Shown: positions 44,081 through 52,726, numbered from the stretch's first letter. The stretch: 64,000 nucleotides of DNA from Bacillota bacterium (GCA_023419605.1 JAEZXR010000138.1:1-64000); one strand, 5' to 3'. The notes: generated by a model not told the origin, from the letters alone. Numbers and translations are program-made.

Positions 44081-44108
44081 TTTACTTTTTTCCTTTTTCA
44101 CATATAAT
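44081..44108 (+). promoter_or_regulatory. promoter of the metG T-box leader
   Basis: TTTACT (44081-44086) and TATAAT (44103-44108) are 16 bp apart and lie just before the T-box leader. This is a good vegetative promoter. Confidence 0.75.
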
Positions 44109-44124
44109 AGAGTAAAATACATGT

Positions 44125-44487
44125 TGCGATGAAGAGAAGAGTACGCTGTCGATGTCTCTTACAGAGAACTCCGGAAGCTGAGAAGGAGCAGGGAATAGGG
44201 AGCCGAACATGGTCTCGGAGCATTCGTACCGAACAAGAGAGGTCTTTCCACACTATCCATGGGTGGCGTATATCTCTTTTCCCTGTTAGGCTGCGACGGA
44301 CGCACCCGTTACCGTGCCGGAGTATAATCGGAATTCATTGATTCCGCCGTACTTGTTGAGGCCGATGCTGCAAGGCATTGGTGAACCGGGGTGGTACCAC
44401 GAAGTATAGGAGAGTGAAAATTATATTTTCACCGACCTTTAAAGCTCTCGTCCCCAGGAATTTTCCTGGAGGTGAGAGCTTTTTAAT
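44125..44487 (+). ncRNA. T-box leader responding to uncharged tRNA-Met
   Basis: This leader of about 360 nt has a stem I region, a candidate specifier ATG in GAACATGGTCTCGGAGC (near 44208-44224), and the T-box sequence GGGGTGGTACCACG (44388-44401). A terminator follows (44440-44487; AAAGCTCTCG with a matching arm, then TTTTT). The TGGT of the T-box can pair with the ACCA end of tRNA-Met, whose discriminator base is A. Uncharged tRNA should favour the antiterminator and allow transcription of metG, 100 bp downstream. Specifier, T-box and gene product agree. Confidence 0.9.
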
Positions 44488-44590
44488 TGCGCAAAAATAT
44501 AAATAAACGAACCGTTCCATAGACAATGGTGAAATGGAACCGGTAAAACCCAGCTTGTCCGAATTTAGTTTAATTGAGGAGGTATTTTGA

Positions 44591-46210
44591 ATGAATATTC
44601 TTATTGGCGGAGCCTGGCCCTATGCCAACGGCTCCCTTCACATCGGTCATATCGCAGCACTTCTCCCCGGTGATATCCTTGCCCGCTATCACAGGCTCAA
44701 GGGAAACAAGGTGTGCTATGTCTCCGGCAGCGACTGCCATGGAACCCCTATTATTCTCCGTGCCAAAAAGGAAAAGACCCGTCCCGCAGAAGTTGCGGAC
44801 CGTTATCACCGCGAATTCGAGGCGTGTTTCAGAAAATTGGGGTTTTCCTATGATTACTACGGGCAAACCTCCAGTGAGGAGCATAAGGCCTTTGTAACAG
44901 ACTTCCATAAAAAGCTCTATGAAAGCGGGTATGTCTGTGAAAAAACGCAGGACCAGGCCTACTGTAAAGCCTGTACCCAGTTTTTGCCCGACCGCTTTGT
45001 TGTGGGCATCTGTCCCTTCTGCCGCAAGGACGCACGAGGGGACCAGTGTGAGCACTGCGGGAAGGTCCTGGACCCTGAATCCCTGTTGTCTGTCCAATGC
45101 AGCCTTTGTGGAAATGAACCCGAATTCCGGCCCTCCTCTCACCTGTACCTGGAATTATCCAAATTGGAGGAATTCCTTTCACAATTTGTGGCAAAAGCCG
45201 CCGGATGGCGGAAAAATGCCATCGGCATGTCCGAAAGGTATATTCGGGAAGGGCTCCAGGATAGGGCTCTCACCCGGGACATGGAATGGGGTATCGATGT
45301 ACCTCTGGAAGGGTACGAAGAGAAAAAGATCTATATCTGGGCTGAAAATGTGCTGGGATATTTATCTGCCAGCTTTGTGTGGGCGAACCATAACGGTGCT
45401 GACTGGTTTGACTTTTGGGGCAGTAATGCTCTCCATTACTATATTCACGGCAAAGATAACATCCCCTTTCATTCCATTATTCTTACGGCGCTGTTAAAGG
45501 CACATGGCGGCCTGCATCTGCCTGACAGGATCGTCTCCAGCGAGTACCTGACCCTGGAGGGAAGAAAGATCTCCACCAGCCAAAACTGGGCTATTTGGGT
45601 GCCTTATATTCTCGAAAAATATGACCCGGATTCCATCCGGTATTTTCTTACTGCAAACGGTCCCGAAAAAAGAGACACGGACTTTACCTGGCAGGAATTT
45701 ATCAACAGCCACAATGGCGAACTTCTCGGTGCTTACGGTAATTTCGTCAATCGAAGCCTTGTTTTCCTTAAGAAAAGCTTTGAAAGCAAGGTTCCTCATG
45801 GGAAACCGAACCCTGCCATTGAAAATGAAATCCGGGCTCTCTATATAAAAGCGGGAAGCCTAATTGAAGAAGGAAATTTCAAGGAGGCTCTGGACTTGAT
45901 CTTTTCCTTTGTGCGCTCAGCCAATAAATATTTTGATGAAGAAAGACCCTGGATCACTGTTAGAGAAGACTTGGAGAAATGCCGGGACACTTTATACAAC
46001 TGTGTCGGGATCATTGCCAATCTGGCTGTTTTACTTGAACCCTTCCTTCCTTTTTCCAGTCGGAAAATCAAAGACTGTTTGTCCGTCGGAAGTACTTCCT
46101 GGGAGTTTGTTGAAATACCGGCAGGCCTGGAAATAAAGGAACCGGAGCTGCTGTTCCAGCGTATTGACAAGAAAGTCATTGAGGAAGAGCGGGAGAAGCT
46201 GGAGAAGTAA
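44591..46210 (+). CDS. metG: methionyl-tRNA synthetase
   Basis: This 539-residue class I synthetase charges tRNA-Met with methionine. HIGH is at residues 17-20. The KMSKS loop reads KISTS (in LEGRKISTSQNWAIW), keeping the first lysine but replacing the second by threonine. Four CxxC knuckles (CKAC, CPFC, CEHC, CSLC) bind zinc in the connective-peptide insertion. An anticodon-binding helical domain ends the protein; the C-terminal tRNA-binding (EMAP-like) domain of many bacterial MetRS is absent. GAGGAGGT lies 7 bases before the ATG. It is controlled by the T-box leader. The altered loop and compact form suggest it may be one of two MetRS copies in this genome, which cannot be checked here. 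Confidence 0.92.
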   Translation: MNILIGGAWPYANGSLHIGHIAALLPGDILARYHRLKGNKVCYVSGSDCHGTPIILRAKKEKTRPAEVADRYHREFEACFRKLGFSYDYYGQTSSEEHKAFVTDFHKKLYESGYVCEKTQDQAYCKACTQFLPDRFVVGICPFCRKDARGDQCEHCGKVLDPESLLSVQCSLCGNEPEFRPSSHLYLELSKLEEFLSQFVAKAAGWRKNAIGMSERYIREGLQDRALTRDMEWGIDVPLEGYEEKKIYIWAENVLGYLSASFVWANHNGADWFDFWGSNALHYYIHGKDNIPFHSIILTALLKAHGGLHLPDRIVSSEYLTLEGRKISTSQNWAIWVPYILEKYDPDSIRYFLTANGPEKRDTDFTWQEFINSHNGELLGAYGNFVNRSLVFLKKSFESKVPHGKPNPAIENEIRALYIKAGSLIEEGNFKEALDLIFSFVRSANKYFDEERPWITVREDLEKCRDTLYNCVGIIANLAVLLEPFLPFSSRKIKDCLSVGSTSWEFVEIPAGLEIKEPELLFQRIDKKVIEEEREKLEK

Positions 46211-46231
46211 CCGGCCACCCTCCTGTAAAAA

Positions 46232-46275
46232 GCAGCAGGTGCACTGCCCTTTCCCTCCGGCAGTGCACCTGCTTA
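46232..46275. terminator. bidirectional terminator between metG and the rhomboid gene
   Basis: AGCAGGTGCACTGCC pairs with GGCAGTGCACCTGCT across a pyrimidine-rich loop and lies between two convergent genes. Confidence 0.85.
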
Positions 46276-46282
46276 TCCTCCG

Positions 46283-47845
46283 CTATGGAGCTGTCGCAGC
46301 CTCCAGTTTTTTCAGAAGTCTGTCGATCTCCTCCTTATAGGGGGCTCCGATCTTTTTTGCCTCCAATAGTTCCTGCTTCGCCAACGGGTACTGCCTTGCG
46401 TCATAATAGACAGCACCCAGCAGATAATGCCCGTGCAGCGGTTCCAGCCTCACGATTTCCTTCGCGTGCTGGATAGCTTCCTCGTATTTCCCCTGTGAAT
46501 CCTCCGCAACGGCTAATTCCCACAAAGCTCTCAGCAGTATGTCGTGGTTTGAGAGCTTCATACCGTAGATCTCTTCTCCAATTCGCTCTACTTCTCCCCA
46601 GTTTTCTGCATTCTTCATCCGCTCCATCTCATTGAGCTTCACCAACGCCCTGTTCTGTTGATTGGTAAAGCCATAGAACAATCCCAACGTGGTGATCAAA
46701 AGAGTTGCCACTAAAAATGCCGTTCTGCTGAGGTATTTTTTGTTTACGGCTTTTATTTTTACGATCCCCGCGGCCAGGAAGCCTCCTACAAGACCTCCCA
46801 AATGAGCGAAGTTATCAATTCCGGACCTTGAAAAACCATAGCTGATATTGATGACAATAGTAGTAATTACATCATAGCCAAAGTATCTTTTGAACAAAAC
46901 AGGGTTCTCAATTCCATAATACAGCAATGCCCCCAACAGTCCAAAAATCGCCCCCGAAGCACCGACTGCAGGAGTGGAGGAAAACATGAAGCTGGCGATA
47001 TTTCCTATAATACCGGCAACCAGGTAGACAAAAATGAACTTAATATTGCCGTAGAGCCTTTCCACGGTTCTTCCCAGTGCGTACAGGGAATAGGAATTAA
47101 CCAGCAAATGAACGGTCCCTCCATGGAGGAAAATAGGCGTCAGGAACCTCCAGTACTCTCCGGATACAATAATGCGTGTATTTTCCTTTGCACCCAAGCT
47201 GACAATCAAGGAACCATAGGAAATCCCCGAGATCCGTTCATAGATCATGAGCAGTGCCCATACTGCAATATTCACGGCAATGAGACTGTAGGTAACCCAG
47301 GAAGTGCTGGCGGAAAAATCCATACTATTTTCCTTTTCTTTTCTTTCCATGAGTTCATATAGGTCGACAGCAGCCATATGCTTCTCCAAGTCCTCTTCCA
47401 GCAAGGATTTCAGAAGCTTTTCAACCCCTCCGGTTGCAGCCGGCAGCGTAAACAACTTTTCCACTTTTTTTTCCGAAAGGCTGACACAAATGCAGCTCAG
47501 GTATTTCCTTCCCAACACCTTTTTATGCTGCCCCTGGCGGATGACCTGCAGTTTCTCAGGGTCGGGAGTGGAATTGAAAACAAACACCTGAAAATAGTAC
47601 CACGCCCCTCTCCCTTTCATGTTCTCTATATTGGTGCGGCAAAGTTCCAGCCGTTCCCTTATTTCTTCCGCACTAAAGAAATCCCCATTGACCAGTTCAA
47701 GGGCCATCTGGCTCCCAAAGGAAGTTTTATAAAGTACCTTTATATTTGGGTTCTCCGGTATTTCTCCATTTTCATAGGTCACGGGCATATAGTCCTGCTG
47801 CTCGATAAAACGGACAAAGGCCGCTTGAAGATATTTCGTATTCAT
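46283..47845 (-). CDS. rhomboid intramembrane serine protease with TPR-like tail
   Basis: This 520-residue protein has three parts. A soluble N-terminal domain of about 180 residues is followed by a seven-span rhomboid core with the catalytic serine in GASGAIFG and histidine in FAHLGG. A cytoplasmic tail of about 120 residues has tetratricopeptide-like helices (EEAIQHAKEIVRLEPLHGHY, then YYDARQYPLAKQELLEAKK). Rhomboids cut transmembrane helices of partner proteins; Bacillus YqgP (GluP) has a similar N-domain/rhomboid/TPR build and acts in membrane quality control. GAGGTG precedes the ATG. It is monocistronic, with a homologous copy of the 101-bp palindrome directly upstream. Confidence 0.88.
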   Translation of the reverse strand: MNTKYLQAAFVRFIEQQDYMPVTYENGEIPENPNIKVLYKTSFGSQMALELVNGDFFSAEEIRERLELCRTNIENMKGRGAWYYFQVFVFNSTPDPEKLQVIRQGQHKKVLGRKYLSCICVSLSEKKVEKLFTLPAATGGVEKLLKSLLEEDLEKHMAAVDLYELMERKEKENSMDFSASTSWVTYSLIAVNIAVWALLMIYERISGISYGSLIVSLGAKENTRIIVSGEYWRFLTPIFLHGGTVHLLVNSYSLYALGRTVERLYGNIKFIFVYLVAGIIGNIASFMFSSTPAVGASGAIFGLLGALLYYGIENPVLFKRYFGYDVITTIVINISYGFSRSGIDNFAHLGGLVGGFLAAGIVKIKAVNKKYLSRTAFLVATLLITTLGLFYGFTNQQNRALVKLNEMERMKNAENWGEVERIGEEIYGMKLSNHDILLRALWELAVAEDSQGKYEEAIQHAKEIVRLEPLHGHYLLGAVYYDARQYPLAKQELLEAKKIGAPYKEEIDRLLKKLEAATAP

Positions 47846-47881
47846 TGCAACACCTCGCTATATATCGGTGGTATATGCTAG

Positions 47882-47982
47882 ATATAATAAGACTAGCAAC
47901 TGCTGATTTGGCGTTTGCATAGCCAAAGCTTTTGGGGCTATGCGGGCGTCGAATCAACTAAGTTCCATTCTTACATTGTATA
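47882..47982. repeat. 101-bp palindromic repeat, copy 2
   Basis: It shares AGCAACTGCTGATTTGG and CTAAGTTCCAT-type flanks with the copy at 27293-27393. The inner stem here is GCATAGCC with GGCTATGC where the other copy has GTACAGCC with GGCTTTAC, so the base pairing is kept although bases changed. The loop ends in TTTTGG as in the other copy. It lies 36 bp upstream of the rhomboid start. The rest of the 310-bp interval to 48155 shows no gene. Confidence 0.75.
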
Positions 47983-48155
47983 AACATAACATCACCTTTA
48001 TTATGCCAATTATAACATAAGACGATAGCCATAATATATAGGAGGGAGGAAACTTCCCTGGCAAATGCTGTTTTTAGAGAAGTTTAAATGCAAAACAAAG
48101 CCGCTGCCTGCCGGTTTCCCCCGGCACTGCAACGCCTTACAGGTACCTGTTCCCG

Positions 48156-49100
48156 TCAACCGCAGGCGTCACAGCCGGAACACTCACTGCACGCATTCCC
48201 CGGTATCCTTTCAGAACTTTCAATGGTGAAAATACACGAACCGATATCATACATAGTTTCTCCGCCCAACTGCACCTTCCCATCAAAGAAACGGATTTGC
48301 AAAGGCTCAATACTCAATTTCCCCACTTGAAGCAGGCTGGGTTTTAAAGCGGGTTCATAGCACTTTTCTCTTCCTGTAGAATCTTTTACGAGGATTCTAT
48401 CGGAGGAAGTTGTCACATACCTGACTTTCCCATCTTCATAAAAGCCCAGGGAATTTGTATCACCGTGGATACCCGCAGCCTTTCTGTCAAAAGCCGTGAT
48501 ATTCCCGATGGGAGTGTCTACCGTTACCGGTTTGTAGGGCTCTATGGACTTGATGCCGCCTTCCGGATACAATGCGATCCCGATGCGCGCCGTAACTTCT
48601 CCCAGGGGAGTCTGTAGGGTAACGGAATCCCTGGGCCAGAAAGTAAGGCTCCTTATAGCACCGCTTTCGTAGAAATGAACCCCAATGATTTTCTTTCGGA
48701 AGCTTCCGAAGGGAAAACTGAATTCGAATTCCTGGGCCAAGCCGTATTCGTTTTCCTCCGTCCAGTATCCGGTGATCTTGCCGTTTAGAGGAAATAGCCT
48801 TTTAACAGCACCACTTGCATAAAAGGTTACCAGTTCTGCAGGAAATACGCCTATAGAGGTTTTTATCGCCGTTTGTTCCTGCAAGGATATGCTTTTCACC
48901 GTACCGTTTTCATGAAAGGATAAAGACTTTGTATATTTTCTTCGCACTCCGTCCTGCTCATATTGCGGAATCAGCAGACCATAGGGGGTTGCAATCCGAT
49001 TCTCCCTAATAACCATACACTCTTTTACACTTCCGCCTTCATAGTACTCTACATGGGACACCCCCTCCAAAGCCCCATATTTTGTAAGGATCGACCGCAT
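48156..49100 (-). CDS. uncharacterised repeat protein at the end of the mod operon
   Basis: This 314-residue soluble protein has no recognised catalytic domain. It contains at least six MORN-like strands with the pattern aromatic-Y/H-x-x-G-x-(V/I)-K/R, for example VEYYEGGSVKE, LSFHENGTVKS, VTFYASGAVKR, VHFYESGAIRS, IALYPEGGIKS and LGFYEDGKVRY. Between them lie segments such as TPLGEVTA and TPIGNITA. The C-terminus is cysteine-rich (ACSECSGCDACG), suggesting metal binding. The gene starts 3 bp after the AnfO-like gene and is last in the modA-modB-modC-anfO-like operon. A role tied to molybdenum or nitrogenase metabolism is inferred from position only. Confidence 0.7.
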   Translation of the reverse strand: MRSILTKYGALEGVSHVEYYEGGSVKECMVIRENRIATPYGLLIPQYEQDGVRRKYTKSLSFHENGTVKSISLQEQTAIKTSIGVFPAELVTFYASGAVKRLFPLNGKITGYWTEENEYGLAQEFEFSFPFGSFRKKIIGVHFYESGAIRSLTFWPRDSVTLQTPLGEVTARIGIALYPEGGIKSIEPYKPVTVDTPIGNITAFDRKAAGIHGDTNSLGFYEDGKVRYVTTSSDRILVKDSTGREKCYEPALKPSLLQVGKLSIEPLQIRFFDGKVQLGGETMYDIGSCIFTIESSERIPGNACSECSGCDACG

Positions 49101-49103
49101 GAT

Positions 49104-49763
49104 TCAATCACTCCTTTCCTCCTGTGATTCGCCGCAAACTTTGCGGTAAATCTTCACCCGGCACTCATTCTGGCTTGTGGGCACAGCATCAAATTTCAGT
49201 CCCAGTTTGTCAAAGTCCCTTTCAAACCAGGGCGGAACATGACTGCATACCACTTCCAGTTCATAGAAACTTTCATTCTTTAAAAAAGGAAGCAATACCT
49301 TTTTGGAAGTAATTTCAGGGTTACGGATCTGCAGCTCTTTGAGGTTCACACAATATACTCCTTCGGTCTCCGTCTGTTGAGGGCGGGCAACTGTTTGCTC
49401 CTCTTGCACCGGATGAAGCAGGGATTCCATATTTTCCTCCGCTGCTTTCGATATAAAGTCCAAAAAAATCTCCGGCCTCCCTTCCACCTCAAAGATACGA
49501 AAGCCTGCTGTATCGAAGATATTATAGGGTAATCCCGCAATTTCTCTTCCCGCGATAATTTTAGTGTCACCCAGTGCCACAATGATTTCCATAAGGCTTT
49601 CCCGAAGAGCCTTTAGCCCTTGTGCGGCGACAATACGGAAGGGACATTCCTCCATTACCATCCATTTGCCCGCGCTTTTGCCATACCGCTTAATGGCAGT
49701 GGCTTCAAACAGAGAGGCCGTTTGCCCCATCGAATCTATAAGTACCGCAATTGTACCATTCAT
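49104..49763 (-). CDS. AnfO-like nitrogenase-associated protein
   Basis: This 219-residue protein resembles the AnfO family, named for an accessory gene of the iron-only nitrogenase cluster and also found beside molybdenum genes in Clostridia. Family-like blocks are the N-terminal IAVLIDSMGQTASLFE, the middle LGDTKIIAGREIAGLPYNIF and the C-terminal KKVLLPFLKNESFYELEV followed by CSHVPPWFERDF. The biochemical role of AnfO is not firmly known. GGGGG lies 6 bases before the ATG at 49763; the frame is open to 49793. It lies 48 bp behind modC and 3 bp before the repeat protein, so it is part of the mod operon. No nitrogenase structural gene is in the window. Confidence 0.7.
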   Translation of the reverse strand: MNGTIAVLIDSMGQTASLFEATAIKRYGKSAGKWMVMEECPFRIVAAQGLKALRESLMEIIVALGDTKIIAGREIAGLPYNIFDTAGFRIFEVEGRPEIFLDFISKAAEENMESLLHPVQEEQTVARPQQTETEGVYCVNLKELQIRNPEITSKKVLLPFLKNESFYELEVVCSHVPPWFERDFDKLGLKFDAVPTSQNECRVKIYRKVCGESQEERSD

Positions 49764-49811
49764 CGTCATCCCCCTTTCTTGAACCAGGTTCATTCCTTTT
49801 ATTGATGGTGC

Positions 49812-50882
49812 CTAGGGTATGATAAACACTTTTTCCGGTGGCAGTTCGATATGCCACGGCAGGGAAAGGTTTTTCAAACTCCGCCACCGGTCCCTCGATA
49901 CTTCCCATTGCAGGAGGCCTTCCTTGTTCTCCCCGGCATGGTTTTCCAGGTACAGCAAAACCGTAACCGAATGAGGACCCTCTACAACTTTAGCCGGACG
50001 GCATGCAAAAACATTGGGACGAGTACAGTCCCTTTCCACCTGCCTGATATGGCGCGCTCGTATTCCTATATGAGAAAAGGGAGAATCGAGGGGCTTTTCC
50101 ACTCTGACCCTACAGCCTCCCCAGTCTTGCGCTTCCACTAACCCTTTGGAATCCAGTCTTGCCACCGATATGTTCTTGCACCCCGTAAGTCGTGCCGCCG
50201 AAAACGTGGGCGGATTCTGAAAAATCTCCACTTTCGGTCCGCAAGCAGCCACGCTCCCCTCCGACATAACAACAAGCTTCTCGCACACCCTGTAGACCTC
50301 CTCCATATTGTGGGAAACAAACAGTGTTACACCGGAGTACTCTGCCAGGGTCTCCAACAATTGGTTTTCCATCTGGCTTCTTAAATGATTATCCAGGGCA
50401 GAAAAGGGCTCATCCAATAAAAGCACCTCCGGTTCAATGGCCAAGGCGCGGGCTAGCGCTACTCTTTGCTGCTGCCCCCCGGACAACTGGGAAGGATACC
50501 TGTTTTCCAGACCTTCCAGATGCATTCGTCCCAGCATATTTCGAACCTTTTCTTCCTTACTGCCCTTCGACATTCCTTCCAGCCCAAAGCCGATATTTTG
50601 CACTACCGTCATATGGGGAAACAGTGCATACTGCTGAAAAAGAAAACCCACTTTCCTTTTTCGCGCCGGAAGGTCAATGCCTCTTTCAGAATCGTACAGC
50701 ACCCGGTCATTTAAAACGACCTTCCCCCGTGTCGGCCTTTCCAGTCCTGCAATGCAGCGAAGAGTCATGCTCTTTCCCGATCCTGAAGCTCCCAGTAACC
50801 CGAGGACCTCTCCTGCAGTATTGAACTTCACCCTCAAATAAAAGCCATTGAGCTTTTTTTCCATATCCACTGTTAATTCCAT
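49812..50882 (-). CDS. modC: molybdate ABC transporter ATP-binding protein
   Basis: This 356-residue ATPase has Walker A GASGSGKS, signature LSGGQQQR, Walker B VLLLDEPFSALD and the switch histidine in VSHNMEE. The C-terminal region of about 120 residues (from about 240) is a shortened MOP/TOBE-like oxyanion-regulatory domain with HIGIRARHIR. It powers molybdate or tungstate import through ModB. GGGGGT lies 5 bases before the ATG. It is preceded by a MITE-like palindrome (50893-51040) that separates it from modB. Confidence 0.9.
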   Translation of the reverse strand: MELTVDMEKKLNGFYLRVKFNTAGEVLGLLGASGSGKSMTLRCIAGLERPTRGKVVLNDRVLYDSERGIDLPARKRKVGFLFQQYALFPHMTVVQNIGFGLEGMSKGSKEEKVRNMLGRMHLEGLENRYPSQLSGGQQQRVALARALAIEPEVLLLDEPFSALDNHLRSQMENQLLETLAEYSGVTLFVSHNMEEVYRVCEKLVVMSEGSVAACGPKVEIFQNPPTFSAARLTGCKNISVARLDSKGLVEAQDWGGCRVRVEKPLDSPFSHIGIRARHIRQVERDCTRPNVFACRPAKVVEGPHSVTVLLYLENHAGENKEGLLQWEVSRDRWRSLKNLSLPWHIELPPEKVFIIP

Positions 50883-50892
50883 GCGAACCCCC

Positions 50893-51040
50893 GCTTATTA
50901 ATGGAGAATTGAGAATGGAAAATTGAAAATTATTACTGAACGTAAATAAACAACAAACAATGGTTCATAGACGCAGACCAGCGTCTCTAATCCTCCATGT
51001 AGATTTTTCATTCTCAATTCTCCATTTTCAATTTTCAATT
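50893..51040. mobile_element. MITE-like palindromic element between modC and modB
   Basis: ATGGAGAATTGAGAATG near 50900 is matched exactly by its inverse near 51010. Both arms extend into further GGAAAATTGAAAAT-type repeats. A small hairpin (AGACGC with GCGTCT) lies in the middle. The element has no coding frame, and its right end supplies the modB stop codon. Similar GGAGAATTGAGAATGGA sequences are known as non-autonomous repeats in many Clostridia. Confidence 0.65.
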
Positions 51041-51733
51041 TTTGTTTTTCCCTTTGCTTCCGGAAGATAAAAACCTACGCTGGTATTCGGTCCAATAGTT
51101 CATCAACAGAATCACCACCAGCGATATGCCAACGATCAGAAGTACCCACATCAGAGCCTTGTCCATATCCCCTCCTTCTGCCGCAAAGAAGATGGCTACC
51201 GGAAGCGTCTGGGTTTTTCCCGGAATGTTGCCTGCAATCATCAATGTAGCGCCAAACTCTCCCAGCGAACGGGCGAAGGCCAGCACCGTAGCCGCCGCAA
51301 TCCCCGGCCAGGCCAGCGGAAGAATCACCTTCCAGAAAATCCGCCACTCCGATACCCCCAGGGTTCTGGCTGCATTCACCAGAGTATTGTCGATTTGCTC
51401 GAAAGCGCCCCGGGATGTCTTATACATCAGAGGGAACGCTACTACCGATGCGGCAATGACTGTAGCAGGCCAGGTAAAAATCAGCGTCGTTCCCAGTTTA
51501 AACAGCAGCTTCCCCACGGGTCCATACCGCCCGAACAGCAAAAGCAGGAAAAAGCCCACCACCGTAGGAGGTAAAACCAGAGGTAGATTAAACAACCCGT
51601 CAATCAAACCTCTCAACTTTCCCTGATACCCTGCCATCCAGCGCGCGGCTGCAATCCCTATGAAAAAGGTAATCACCGTAGCAACGAATGCAGTTTTCAG
51701 TGAGATCCATATGGGCGATAGGTCTGTTCCCAT
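51035..51733 (-). CDS. modB: molybdate ABC transporter permease
   Basis: This 232-residue membrane protein has about five hydrophobic spans and the permease loop ARTLGVSEWRIFWKVILPLA. Its FARSLGEFGATLMIAGNIPG segment is the strongly conserved ModB signature. It forms the channel for molybdate with ModA and ModC. The start at 51733 has GGAGG 8 bases upstream; an in-frame TTG at 51754 is less likely. Its last codons (KGKNKN-stop) run into the MITE-like element, so the C-terminus may have been altered by that insertion. Confidence 0.9.
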   Translation of the reverse strand: MGTDLSPIWISLKTAFVATVITFFIGIAAARWMAGYQGKLRGLIDGLFNLPLVLPPTVVGFFLLLLFGRYGPVGKLLFKLGTTLIFTWPATVIAASVVAFPLMYKTSRGAFEQIDNTLVNAARTLGVSEWRIFWKVILPLAWPGIAAATVLAFARSLGEFGATLMIAGNIPGKTQTLPVAIFFAAEGGDMDKALMWVLLIVGISLVVILLMNYWTEYQRRFLSSGSKGKNKN

Positions 51734-51752
51734 CCTCGACACCTCCACTTCC

Positions 51753-51868
51753 AACCCTCATCCCTCTATCTCTCTTACCCCGGCTCGGCAGACGGGAGTA
51801 CCGGAAAACTTCGAAGCACTTCCGGTTCCCCTCTCCCAGCCTTGGGAGAGGGGCCAGGGGTGAGGGTT
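51753..51868. repeat. REP/MITE-like palindrome between modB and modA
   Basis: The ends AACCCTCA and TGAGGGTT are inverted, and an inner hairpin CCCCTCTCCC/GGGAGAGGGG encloses AGCCTT. Sequences of this type (CCTCTCCCAGCCTTGGGAGA) are scattered in many unrelated bacterial genomes. It fills almost the whole modA-modB gap. Confidence 0.65.
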
Positions 51869-51875
51869 AACTCGT

Positions 51876-52694
51876 TCATTTCGCTCTGCTGAAACCAAAC
51901 TTTTCGAATACAGCTTTTGCAGTAGTACCCGTCAAATAGGTAAGAAATTCTTCTGAAGCTTCCACATTCCGGCTGTCCTTTAATACTGCCACGGGATAAG
52001 TAACCGGAGTATGGGATTTTTCCGGGGCGTAGGCAACAACCTTTACCTGGTCCGATATTTTCGCATCGGTTTCATACACAATCCCCGCATCTACATTTCC
52101 TGTTTCAACCCAGGTTAACACCTCACGTACATCTTTGGCATATACGACCTTGGGCTGCACTTTCTCCTTGATTCCCAGAAAATTGATGATTTCTTCCGAA
52201 TACTGTCCTACAGGGACGCTTTTTGGCTCACCCAATGCAATCTTTCGGACCGTCTCCTCCGCCATATCCTTAAAATCCTTTATCCGGGCAGCATTCTTCT
52301 GCGTCACAAGTACAACCTTGTTTTCCAGTAGATTCAGGATCGTATCATCCAGTAACAGGCTTTTCTGTTTTAGGGCATCCATTTGCTTGGTTGCTGCCGA
52401 CATAAAGATATCTACCGGAGCGCCCTGTTCAATCTGCTGCTGCAATGAACCGGACGCACCAAAGTTATAGGTTATGGTAACATTGGCTTTTTCTTTGCTA
52501 TAAAGCTGCTTTATCTCTTCCATGGCATCCTTCAGGCTGGCAGCCGCCGATATGGTTAAGGAAACCGGTTTTACTTCCGGTGTTGTCACAGCGGCGGATA
52601 CCTGCTCAGCTACTTCCGTTTTACTGCATCCGAAGGTCAGCACAGTGAATGTGCACAGCAGCAAAATTAACAGGAGCTGCTTGTTTCTTTTCAT
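51876..52694 (-). CDS. modA: molybdate-binding lipoprotein
   Basis: This 272-residue substrate-binding protein has a lipoprotein signal with lipobox LTFGC (cysteine near 23). The ModA blocks SLTISAAASLKDAMEEIKQ, YNFGASGSLQQQIEQGAPVD and VDAGIVYETDAKIS are present. It binds molybdate or tungstate outside the membrane and passes it to ModB. GGGGGG lies 6 bases before the ATG at 52694. It is first in the operon modA-modB-modC-anfO-like-repeat protein. Its leader contains a three-tier hairpin immediately upstream. Confidence 0.9.
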   Translation of the reverse strand: MKRNKQLLLILLLCTFTVLTFGCSKTEVAEQVSAAVTTPEVKPVSLTISAAASLKDAMEEIKQLYSKEKANVTITYNFGASGSLQQQIEQGAPVDIFMSAATKQMDALKQKSLLLDDTILNLLENKVVLVTQKNAARIKDFKDMAEETVRKIALGEPKSVPVGQYSEEIINFLGIKEKVQPKVVYAKDVREVLTWVETGNVDAGIVYETDAKISDQVKVVAYAPEKSHTPVTYPVAVLKDSRNVEASEEFLTYLTGTTAKAVFEKFGFSRAK

Positions 52695-52726
52695 GGAAAT
52701 CCCCCCAATTTCTCTTTGCATTTTTT

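Noticed and set aside
48156..52694. Nitrogenase cluster suggested by the AnfO-like gene
   Set aside because: No nitrogenase structural or cofactor gene is present in the window, so nitrogen fixation cannot be claimed from here.
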